DNA of 64,000 nt, taken from contig NZ_AUJB01000008.1 of the NCBI RefSeq assembly GCF_000424005.1, positions 496,001 to 560,000 on the forward strand. Direction: 5' to 3'. The DNA comes from Pseudobutyrivibrio ruminis CF1b (lineage in GTDB: Bacteria > Bacillota > Clostridia > Lachnospirales > Lachnospiraceae). Each line of letters starts with the position of its first letter. Positions within the stretch are counted from its first letter, which is position 1. Both the position numbers and the translations under genes were made by a program. The notes under the pieces are model-generated. The model worked only from the letters and a program-made list of their open reading frames with translations. It was not told the DNA's origin and did not search any database. Shown here piece after piece: positions 56,119-64,000 of this stretch.

Positions 56119-59100
56119 ATGGCTTTATACAACGAGCAGATAAATGCAAGAAGTGAACTTATTAATCAGATGAGAATGGAATTGTTAGGCCCTGGTTCAG
56201 AACCAATGACAGTGGATATAGATAGAGAAACAATATCGACGACTCCAGAAAAAAGATATTACGTAGGTGTATTGTATCCTCAGGGAAATAAATTTAAATT
56301 GCAAGATGATGATTTACAAGGTGAAAAGGATACAGGAAAAGAAACATTATTTGATGAAGGAATTAACGAGGATGTAGAAAAGGAAAATCAACTGGAAGAG
56401 AGCAAACGCGAAGATAAAAATTATGTTAATGACATGCAAGATGATTCAATGGATGAGAATGTCAATATGTCAACTAAGCTATTACCATCTTCAATGGGGT
56501 TAACATTTATAGCTAACAAAAAGTTAGAAAAAATAGTTGTTAACGCACAATTTGCACTTTATAAGAAAAGCGAAGTAGATAATTGTTGTTTGAAAATCCC
56601 CGCAGATGTTGAGAATTTTAGTATTCCAAGCCAATTTTTACAGTATTTTGGGTTTGATGAAGAGTCTCGTATTCTGCGATTAAAATGTAATTTCCCCGCA
56701 AAAAATATTAGGGATATTTATGAGAGAGACAATGTAGACAATGGTTCATTTCAATTCTATGCATATACATTACTAAAGATGCTAAATTCTGGATATGTCA
56801 GAGAACCTCTTTCTGGGAAAGTGGAAGTAGATTTTTCTAATAGCAATTATTTTGAACCACGAGAAATAATAGAAGGGAAAATAGCTAAAATTTGTGCATT
56901 AAGATACCATCTATTAGGTGATTATTATTCATATACCATAATGATGATTAATTCTAGACATGGAAAGGCAAGAGGAATTAATACAATTTTTCAACCACAA
57001 CTGTCAATTTCGTCTGATGATAATAATCAATTAGTTTTCTGTGATATTGATGAGGTGAATAGAATTAGATATAGCGATGATGAATCAAAAATAAATGCAT
57101 TGCTATATAGAAATAAAAAGAATTATGGTACTGGTCTAGGTGCTGCTGTTAATTGGAACATTGATAATAACGGTATTGGAGTACTGATGACTGATTTCTT
57201 CCCTGAAGTTAGTGTTCCACAAATGGATTATAGAGTTGATGCTAAATATGGTCTTGAAGACAAGGTTTTTAGCATGAAGTATCTTTCAGATTTGAATGAG
57301 ACAGAAAAGAATGAAAAGATATTCGATTTACAGTTATTGTGTGATTCTTATTCAAAATGGATAGATGAGGTTAAAAATCAGTTTTCGAGCATAAGTAATG
57401 ACCTATTGGAGACAGCTCAGAGCAATATTAATAATTGTATTTTTTGTATGGAAAGAATACAAAAGGGTATTAACGTTCTTAAGTCAAATCCTAACGCATG
57501 GATTGCTTTCCAATTGGCTAATCGAGCTATGTTTATGCAGAGAGCTCACATTAGCATTCAGAGAGACTTTGAAAAGAAATTTGTAGATGTATTTCCAGAA
57601 AATGACGAGGTTTATGATACGCTTCAAAATATAGATTACTACAATATTGAAGATAATTCCTTTTGGAGACCGTTTCAGCTTGCATTTTTGTTGATGAGTA
57701 TACCTAGTATGACAGATGCAGGTAAAAATAAAGAGAGAGACTTAGTAGATTTAATATGGTTTCCAACAGGTGGTGGTAAAACAGAAGCATATTTAGGACT
57801 GACCGCGTTTTCTATTTTTTATAGAAGACTAGCTTATGATAGTGAAGAAGCTGGTGGAACCACAGTAATAATGCGCTATACTTTGAGACTATTGGCATCA
57901 CAGCAGTTTACAAGAGCTGCAACATTGATATGCGCTTGTGAAGTGATTCGAAAAGATGGTGAATCTCGAAAAGGAAAATATCCTAAATATGATTTAGGTG
58001 ATGAAGAAATATCGATTGGGTTGTGGATAGGAGGACAGCATACTCCTAATAAAGTAAAGGGAAATAGTAATGATAGTACAGCGCAGTTTTGTTATAACAA
58101 ATTGTCCGAGGCCAATGCCCAAAATTTAACAAATTATAAAGAACGATATAATAAATTTCAAGTATTGAAATGCCCATGGTGTGGAACAAAGCTGGTCAAG
58201 GAAGTTGTAAATAATAAAACAAAAGGGGAATTTGGTTATCATGTGCCTAATGGAAAAAGCTTTTATTTTGCATGTCCACAAGAAGGTTGTGCATTTGAAG
58301 AGAGATTACCATTACAGGTAGTAGATGAAGAGTTGTACAAAAACCCACCTACATTACTATTTGCAACAGTTGATAAGTTTGCAATGCTACCGTGGTATAA
58401 AGAAACCGGCGCTTTTTTTGGTGTTGATTCAGAACATAGAACACCAGAATTAATTATTCAAGATGAATTACATTTAATATCAGGTCCTCTTGGAAGTATG
58501 GTGGGACTGTACGAATCTGCTGTTGATTATTTATGCTCATCAAAAGGATTTAGACCTAAAATAATAGCATCTACAGCTACAATATGTAGAGCTAAAGAGC
58601 AATGCTCTGAACTATATAATAGAAAAGTTTTTCAGTTTCCTCCACAAGGTATAGACCAAGGAGACTCGTTCTTCGCTCGTGAGGCAAAAGATTCCTTTGG
58701 CAGAGTGTATATAGGTATTTTGCCTTCAGGAAAGACTAAAGCTATGACTGAAAGTAAAATAATTGCAACTCTTTTGCAGAAAGAACAGGAATACAGAGCC
58801 TCTGATGATATCAAGGATTGTTATTGGACTGTTACAAATTACTTTAATAGTTTGAAGGAATTGGGAAAATGTTCTTCTATTATCCAAAATGATGTTAGGG
58901 ATAATATTAGGCGTTTAGCACACAGATCAAATTATAAATACGGTATAAGAAATATTTTAAAGCCAGATGAGTTGACAAGTAGAGTTTCTACTACTGAATT
59001 GAACAGAACATTAGACAAGTTGGAAAAAATACGATATTCATCTGACCCAGATAAGAAAACCTATCCATCTAATATTCTACTAGCTACAAATATGATTTCT

Positions 59101-59784
59101 GTAGGAATTGATGTAGATAGATTAAATGTAATGACTATTCTTGGACAACCTAAATTGACCAGTGAGTATATACAAGCTTCAAGTAGAGTTGGAAGAAAGT
59201 ATCCAGGTGTAGTATTTGTGCAGTATGATAGTGCTCGTAGTAGGGATCGTTCTCATTATGAACAGTTTAAGGCTTATCATGAGTCATTTTATAAATATGT
59301 AGAGCCTACGGGGTTAACACCATTTTCTGAACCTGCATGTCAGAGGGCATTACATGCTGTAGTCTTGTCAATTTTAAGACATGGTTTTAATTATGAAATG
59401 GATGAAGAGATATCAACATTTAATCCTGAAGAAATGAGGGATATTTTAGATTCAATTTCTAATTATATTATTAGTAGAATTGATGAAATTAATAATAGAA
59501 GAGAACATCCATCTGTTGGTGATACCGAAAGAATCACATCTGAAATAAACACTATTTATGATAGGTTAGCTACAATAGTAAGTCGCTCTCATAATAATGT
59601 AGTTTATGGAAATATTATGGGTGAAAAGCCAGCTGATGGCTCGAGGATATTAAAACCATTTGGCAAGGATAAAGATGAAGAATTAACATTTGACACTATG
59701 ACGTCAATGAGAAATGTAGATCAAGGTGTAAATGCTACACTTCTTATTATGGAGGCTGAGGATGAAAAGAAAACCTTTGACTAA
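56119..59784 (+). CDS. drmA: DrmA helicase of a DISARM-type system
   Basis: 1221 residues. The motor begins with Walker A FPTGGGKTEAYLGL near residue 547. A zinc-type insert (CPWCGTKL, later CPQEGC) is at about 685-735. Walker B is DELHLISGPLGS near 780, with DELH in place of DEAH. The second RecA domain has 'LLATNMISVGIDVDRLNVMT' near 990 and 'EYIQASSRVGRKYPGVVFVQ' near 1015. The N-terminal 540 residues are specific. This layout is that of DrmA, the SF2 helicase that with DrmB recognises foreign DNA. It starts 16 bases after the DrmE-like gene. Confidence 0.9.
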   Translation: MALYNEQINARSELINQMRMELLGPGSEPMTVDIDRETISTTPEKRYYVGVLYPQGNKFKLQDDDLQGEKDTGKETLFDEGINEDVEKENQLEESKREDKNYVNDMQDDSMDENVNMSTKLLPSSMGLTFIANKKLEKIVVNAQFALYKKSEVDNCCLKIPADVENFSIPSQFLQYFGFDEESRILRLKCNFPAKNIRDIYERDNVDNGSFQFYAYTLLKMLNSGYVREPLSGKVEVDFSNSNYFEPREIIEGKIAKICALRYHLLGDYYSYTIMMINSRHGKARGINTIFQPQLSISSDDNNQLVFCDIDEVNRIRYSDDESKINALLYRNKKNYGTGLGAAVNWNIDNNGIGVLMTDFFPEVSVPQMDYRVDAKYGLEDKVFSMKYLSDLNETEKNEKIFDLQLLCDSYSKWIDEVKNQFSSISNDLLETAQSNINNCIFCMERIQKGINVLKSNPNAWIAFQLANRAMFMQRAHISIQRDFEKKFVDVFPENDEVYDTLQNIDYYNIEDNSFWRPFQLAFLLMSIPSMTDAGKNKERDLVDLIWFPTGGGKTEAYLGLTAFSIFYRRLAYDSEEAGGTTVIMRYTLRLLASQQFTRAATLICACEVIRKDGESRKGKYPKYDLGDEEISIGLWIGGQHTPNKVKGNSNDSTAQFCYNKLSEANAQNLTNYKERYNKFQVLKCPWCGTKLVKEVVNNKTKGEFGYHVPNGKSFYFACPQEGCAFEERLPLQVVDEELYKNPPTLLFATVDKFAMLPWYKETGAFFGVDSEHRTPELIIQDELHLISGPLGSMVGLYESAVDYLCSSKGFRPKIIASTATICRAKEQCSELYNRKVFQFPPQGIDQGDSFFAREAKDSFGRVYIGILPSGKTKAMTESKIIATLLQKEQEYRASDDIKDCYWTVTNYFNSLKELGKCSSIIQNDVRDNIRRLAHRSNYKYGIRNILKPDELTSRVSTTELNRTLDKLEKIRYSSDPDKKTYPSNILLATNMISVGIDVDRLNVMTILGQPKLTSEYIQASSRVGRKYPGVVFVQYDSARSRDRSHYEQFKAYHESFYKYVEPTGLTPFSEPACQRALHAVVLSILRHGFNYEMDEEISTFNPEEMRDILDSISNYIISRIDEINNRREHPSVGDTERITSEINTIYDRLATIVSRSHNNVVYGNIMGEKPADGSRILKPFGKDKDEELTFDTMTSMRNVDQGVNATLLIMEAEDEKKTFD

Positions 59785-62077
59785 TACAATAAAATATTCA
59801 ACAAGAGTTACTCAATCTATTTTGCAGTATGGAGTCGGGGCAATGGTGGACTTCCCAGATCAAACACTGATGACAGCAGCTCCAGAGCATTGGGCGGGGA
59901 GTATAGAACATATAAGAGACCCTCGATTAGAAAATGCGTTAGGCGTAGACTATTTCGGTATGCCTAAGGAGGACAAAATTCATGGTGGAATTGGATATGT
60001 TAGATTTCCTGAGTGGTATTTTTGTCCGATTTGTAGAAGATTAAAACCGATTAATGAATGGGTAGAAGAATATAGAAAATATGGGGCTACCTCGAATGTT
60101 ACAAAAGACCCTGATATGACGACTAAGCTTTGTTGTTATAAATGTAGCAAAACAAAGCCAAGTCTTGTTGCGTCTAATATTATTACTATATGCAAAAATG
60201 GTCATATTGGAGATTTTCCATGGGCTGATTGGGCGCATGCTAAAAGTATTCCGCCTAGAGAAAAATGTTGCGATAATCCACCTTTAGAGTTGAGAACTGG
60301 AGCTTCTCTCGCAGAGGGGTTACAGGGAATTATAGTTAAATGTACAAAATGTGGAGCTAGTGCAACACTTAAAGACGCGTTTTATCCGGACGTCTTTAAA
60401 GAGTTAGTTGAGAAAGGCTGGTCGGGTTTTGCTTGTCAAGGTAGACATCCATGGAAGCCTTCAAAAAATAGTAATTGTACTGAATTACCTGTAACAAAGC
60501 AAAGAGGAGATACCTCTGTTTATTATTCGAATACTGTAAGTTCCATTGTAATACCACTTTTTTCAGATCGAATTATGAATTCTATTTCTGAATCAAATAG
60601 TTTTAAAAAATATAAAGGATTTTTGGAAGAATTTGATGAAGATGAAAAAAAAGATTTCTTTGATAAAAAAATAGAAAAATGGAATGAGACAATTGCTACA
60701 GAAATCGGTCAAAAACCTGATGATATAAAGAGAATAGTATCAAAATTATTAGTTGGGAACGTGGATGGACAAGAAGAAACTAGAAAGATCGACAGTATAG
60801 AATATCGTTACGAAGAGTTTAGAGCTTTATCTGGCTTAGATGGGGAAATTGAAGGTTCTGATGATTTCTTACGAGAAGAAATGGATTCCGCTGAATATAA
60901 TATTCCTGGCATTAAAAAAATAGTTTTAATAAAAAAACTAAGAGAGGTATGCGCATTAATTGGTTTTTCGCGTTGCACTCCCGTAAATAATGATGAAAAT
61001 GAAGAGGGATTTGTTTCTATCAAGCGCAAGGACACAAATTGGTATCCGGGATATCAAGTAAGAGGCGAAGGTATATTTATTGAGTTTAATATGGATGAGC
61101 TAGATAAATGGGCATCTTCGCAATTTGTTCAACATAGAAATAAGTTAATGCTTAATAATTATAAATCTTCGGATATGGCTCAGCGAATGGGGTTAGATCC
61201 TATTCCTCAAAAAGTTCTTATACATACACTGGCACATTTATTGATTAAGCAGTTGAGTTATGAGTGTGGATATAATGTTGCTTCACTAAAGGAAAGAATT
61301 TATTACAACAATTCTGGGGATGAGAAAATGGCTGCAATATTATTATATACTGCAAGTGGAGATTCAGAAGGAACTTTGGGTGGACTTGTACGTCAAGGTA
61401 AACCAGATTCGTTACCAAGAATATTCTTTCAAGCTGTAGAAAAAGCTCAAATGTGTTCGAGTGATCCGATATGCATTACTTCTGAAGGACAAGGGCGGGA
61501 GGCCTTAAATCTTGCGGCTTGTCATGCATGTTCATTGCTTCCTGAGACTAGTTGCGAGCTTTTTAATATTATGTTGGATAGAGGTCTTGTAGTAGGAACA
61601 TTTGAAAATCCATTTGGTGGATTTTATAGTTCTTTAATTAGAGATATGAATGAGTTAAAGAGTTATGAAGGTGATAGTAAAGAATCTATTGCTATCGATA
61701 ATAAGCATTCAGAAGATAAGAATAACTCTAAGGTTACTATTGAGGATGAAGGTGCTTCAATCGGTGGAAATATCTCAGAATTGTTAGATTATATACAAGA
61801 TGATATTACTGGCAGTAGGGATGAAATCTTTTGGGATTCTTTAAGAAAAAAATATGCTGGAGCTAAAATAGAATGTCCTATCTATATGGGAGCTATAGTT
61901 GTTGATAAGGACAGTGTTAACGTGGATTTGATATGGCCCAATAGTAAAGTAATGTTTTTCTATGAAGAAAACTATGAAGATTATAATTTTATAAAAGATA
62001 AAACGGACTGGACAATTATATGTAACTACAATTCTACGAATAATGTTGATGAATTTGTTCAGCTTATAGGAGATTAA
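59762..62077 (+). CDS. drmB: DrmB (DUF1998) of a DISARM-type system
   Basis: About 771 residues from the ATG at 59762, seven bases after TGGAGG and inside the end of drmA (23-base overlap); an upstream TTG is unlikely. The start reads 'RVTQSILQYGVGAMVDFPDQ'. Zinc-type Cys pairs occur at 'FCPICRRLKP', 'CCYKCSKTKPS' and 'CTKCGASATL'. The C-terminal DUF1998 domain has 'IHTLAHLLIKQLSYECGYNV', 'GDSEGTLGGLVRQGKP' and 'LNLAACHACSLLPETSCELF'. DrmB binds DrmA and forms the DNA-sensing core of DISARM. Confidence 0.92.
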   Translation: MKRKPLTNTIKYSTRVTQSILQYGVGAMVDFPDQTLMTAAPEHWAGSIEHIRDPRLENALGVDYFGMPKEDKIHGGIGYVRFPEWYFCPICRRLKPINEWVEEYRKYGATSNVTKDPDMTTKLCCYKCSKTKPSLVASNIITICKNGHIGDFPWADWAHAKSIPPREKCCDNPPLELRTGASLAEGLQGIIVKCTKCGASATLKDAFYPDVFKELVEKGWSGFACQGRHPWKPSKNSNCTELPVTKQRGDTSVYYSNTVSSIVIPLFSDRIMNSISESNSFKKYKGFLEEFDEDEKKDFFDKKIEKWNETIATEIGQKPDDIKRIVSKLLVGNVDGQEETRKIDSIEYRYEEFRALSGLDGEIEGSDDFLREEMDSAEYNIPGIKKIVLIKKLREVCALIGFSRCTPVNNDENEEGFVSIKRKDTNWYPGYQVRGEGIFIEFNMDELDKWASSQFVQHRNKLMLNNYKSSDMAQRMGLDPIPQKVLIHTLAHLLIKQLSYECGYNVASLKERIYYNNSGDEKMAAILLYTASGDSEGTLGGLVRQGKPDSLPRIFFQAVEKAQMCSSDPICITSEGQGREALNLAACHACSLLPETSCELFNIMLDRGLVVGTFENPFGGFYSSLIRDMNELKSYEGDSKESIAIDNKHSEDKNNSKVTIEDEGASIGGNISELLDYIQDDITGSRDEIFWDSLRKKYAGAKIECPIYMGAIVVDKDSVNVDLIWPNSKVMFFYEENYEDYNFIKDKTDWTIICNYNSTNNVDEFVQLIGD

Positions 62078-62080
62078 AAA

Positions 62081-63835
62081 ATGGCAATAATGATTCCAGA
62101 TCAAGCTCTTAACGTGCCAAAATATAGCAGAGAAGACGAGATGTTTTATGCACTGAAAGAGAAACTATCAAAAGAATATTATGTTTTTTATTCTTTCCAT
62201 AAAGTAACTGTAGAAAACAAAAAGATAGAAGAGAGTGAAACTGATTTCGTTGTCTTTCATCCACAAAAAGGAATCCTATGTATAGAAGCAAAAAATGGTA
62301 GAATAACTTGCGAGAATAGATACTGGAGATATTCTAGTGGTAAGCCTATTTGGAATGGTTTAGGACCATTTGAACAAGCCGATAAAGAAAAATGGGAGCT
62401 TCATGGTTTATTTAAGGACAAAGGTCAGATGGCTATTTTGAATAATTGTAAATTTTTGCATGCAGTTTGGTTGCCGTCGTATTCTGAGAAAGATATCAAC
62501 AATAAAGTTATTAATTATCCATCTGAAGTTGATGCTAGATTGACTATTCCTTCGGAAGCACTAGTAGACCCTACAAAATATATTGAGAGAATATACTCTT
62601 ATGATGTTCAAAAGGATGGAATTGTAACGAATTTAAATCAGACTCAGATTGAGTATATTATGTATGATGTACTGGCACCCAAATTTAATGTTGTTCCTAC
62701 GATGAAAAGTGATATTGATTTAAATAATGCTACATTTGACAGATTGTTAGATGAGCAGAAAAACATTCTCAATTATTTAGAGGAACAAAAAGATGCTGTC
62801 ATTAATGGTGTCGCTGGAAGTGGAAAAACATGGATAGCAGTAGAAAAAGCAAGAAGATGTTCCGATGAAAATAATAAAACACTTTTTATATGTTTTAATC
62901 GTTATTTAGTAGATTTTTTAAGAAAAAATAAAAAAATACAAAATGTTGATTACTATACTATCGACGGCTATGTTTATGAGTTGAATCAACAAGCAGAAGC
63001 TAGTGATTCTCTACCATCTATAAAAGAGTACAATAATGCAGTTAAATTAGTCTCGGATGCATATTTAGAGGGAAGATATCCGTATAAGAATATAATCATC
63101 GATGAGGGACAAGATTTTGGATTTGAACGAATTTATAAATCTAAAATAATAGAAACCTTGAAAACAATTATTCGTTCTGATGAGGTGGATGGTTGTTTTT
63201 ATGTGTTCTATGATAAATTGCAGTTCGTACAGGGAAAAAAACTACCAGAATATATAATTGATGCTGATTGTAGAATGACACTGTATAAAAATTGTAGAAA
63301 TACTGAAAATATAGCAAAGACATCATTGCGACCTTTTTCAGATATTAGAAAACCAAAACTAGGAGATATGGTTATTCAGGGTGATTCTACTGAGATGTAT
63401 TATGCTGATGGTTGTGAGGAATCGTATGATATTATTCAGAATTGTATCGAATCTTGCGAAAGAGAAAACATAAACGATATTGTCATATTAACGTGTGCAC
63501 CTAAAGTAGAAGATTCAATAATGTTCAAATTTGTCAAAGGCGATAAGCTATTAATTTCGAATAAGAAGTATACCTTTACCACATGTAAAAAGTATAAAGG
63601 CTTAGAAGCTGATGCGGTTATTTTGATTGATATTACATTTAGTATGATGAATTCAGACGATGTAAATCTATTTTATGTTGGATGTTCAAGAGCTAAAAAT
63701 CGACTTTTTATGCTTTCACCAATGTCAGATGAACAATTAAAGGAGATATATCGAGTATTTAAAAAGAAAAAAGCATCTAATAATGCTAAGAAATCATTTG
63801 CAACTTTCTTAAATGCAAAATATATTCAATTGTAA
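62081..63835 (+). CDS. NERD-domain nuclease fused to SF1 (UvrD-like) helicase
   Basis: 584 residues. The N-terminal NERD domain (about 15-110) has the nuclease core 'ESETDFVVFHPQKGILCIEA' followed by KNG, with Asp and Glu-x-Lys. A UvrD-type helicase follows: Walker A GVAGSGKTWIAVEKA near 243, motif II IIIDEGQDFG near 340, motif V 'KKYKGLEADAVILIDI' near 507, and motif VI 'FYVGCSRAKNRLFML' near 530. It starts three bases after the drmB stop. In classical DISARM this place is taken by the PLD nuclease DrmC, so it may replace DrmC as effector. Confidence 0.87.
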   Translation: MAIMIPDQALNVPKYSREDEMFYALKEKLSKEYYVFYSFHKVTVENKKIEESETDFVVFHPQKGILCIEAKNGRITCENRYWRYSSGKPIWNGLGPFEQADKEKWELHGLFKDKGQMAILNNCKFLHAVWLPSYSEKDINNKVINYPSEVDARLTIPSEALVDPTKYIERIYSYDVQKDGIVTNLNQTQIEYIMYDVLAPKFNVVPTMKSDIDLNNATFDRLLDEQKNILNYLEEQKDAVINGVAGSGKTWIAVEKARRCSDENNKTLFICFNRYLVDFLRKNKKIQNVDYYTIDGYVYELNQQAEASDSLPSIKEYNNAVKLVSDAYLEGRYPYKNIIIDEGQDFGFERIYKSKIIETLKTIIRSDEVDGCFYVFYDKLQFVQGKKLPEYIIDADCRMTLYKNCRNTENIAKTSLRPFSDIRKPKLGDMVIQGDSTEMYYADGCEESYDIIQNCIESCERENINDIVILTCAPKVEDSIMFKFVKGDKLLISNKKYTFTTCKKYKGLEADAVILIDITFSMMNSDDVNLFYVGCSRAKNRLFMLSPMSDEQLKEIYRVFKKKKASNNAKKSFATFLNAKYIQL

Positions 63836-63856
63836 GTTTTTTTATGGAGACCAGCT

Positions 63857-64000
63857 ATGAATGAACAGGGACGAAATAATTGGAGTAGAGAGGAGACCAT
63901 TTTAGCATTTGATTTATATTGTAGAACTCCTTTTTCTAAAATAGGAAAGAATAATGAATCAATCAAAGCTCTTGCTGCACTTATTGGGAGAACACCAAGT
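63857..64000 (+). CDS. HNH-type restriction endonuclease, 3' end outside window
   Basis: Only 48 codons are visible. The start 'NNWSREETILAFDLYCRTPF' followed by 'SKIGKNNESIKALAALIGRT' matches the N-terminal domain of a widespread family of HNH restriction-type endonucleases ('W-[ST]-R-E-E-x-I-L-A-F-x-L-Y-[CF]-[KR]-x-P-F'). The nuclease domain itself would be beyond base 64000. It lies 21 bases after the NERD-helicase gene and probably belongs to the same operon. Confidence 0.75.
   Translation, partial: MNEQGRNNWSREETILAFDLYCRTPFSKIGKNNESIKALAALIGRTPS

Noticed and set aside
56119-62077. Druantia system instead of DISARM
   Set aside because: Druantia carries the DUF1998 on one very large helicase (DruE). 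Here helicase and DUF1998 are separate proteins in DrmA-DrmB order.

Overview
The window looks like a low-to-moderate GC Firmicute of the family Lachnospiraceae, probably close to Butyrivibrio or Pseudobutyrivibrio. The grounds are the protein sequences of RecA, RNase Y and RF3, the Gram-positive type LexA box in front of recA, the very long repeat-rich adhesin, the paired GGDEF membrane proteins, and an integrative element of the Tn1549/CTn type common in gut and rumen clostridia. No database search was possible, so the genus is an inference.

Region 1 (1-21002) is chromosomal backbone. It holds the 3' part of a giant repeat adhesin, rpsU, prfC, recA (with promoter and LexA operator), recX, rny, a NUDIX hydrolase, a divergent aroE-aroF pair, tRNA-Arg(CCG), a membrane-anchored SH3 protein, an RsuA/RluB-type pseudouridine synthase overlapping ligA, two tandem membrane diguanylate cyclases, and metA, which is probably the acetyl-transferring type.

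Region 2 (about 21003-40800) is the left part of an integrative conjugative element that begins just after metA in a cluster of short repeats. The order is a DUF5688 protein, RepA_N-type initiator with 23-bp iterons inside the gene, ParA, ParB, a PcfB-like protein, VirD4 coupling protein, a cargo pocket (GNAT acetyltransferase and a membrane protein), Maff2, a TrbL/VirB6-like membrane protein, PrgI fused to VirB4, an NlpC/P60 hydrolase, DUF4315, DUF4366, MobC, a small membrane protein, relaxase, a possible oriT, a SpoVG-like protein, an ArdC-like protein, a CHC2 zinc-finger protein and small proteins. The right end and integrase lie outside the window.

Region 3 (about 40800-64000) is AT-rich accessory cargo. 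It contains a ClpP-like protease, several unknown small genes, and then two systems that stand out. The first (about 42829-50292) has a WYL regulator, a partial copy of its HTH, a glycine-zipper/TerB-like protein, a 1025-residue HerA/FtsK-like ATPase, a WHH/HNH-type nuclease toxin and an overlapping candidate immunity gene. The second (about 53253 to beyond the window end) is a DISARM-like operon: a DrmE-like protein, DrmA helicase, DrmB (DUF1998), a NERD-nuclease/SF1-helicase, and the start of an HNH-type endonuclease gene. No DNA methyltransferase is visible in the part we see. Between them lie three unknown genes (50500-52953).

Limits: starts were chosen from ribosome binding sites by eye. 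Family calls rest on motifs recognised in the translations and on gene order, not on searches.
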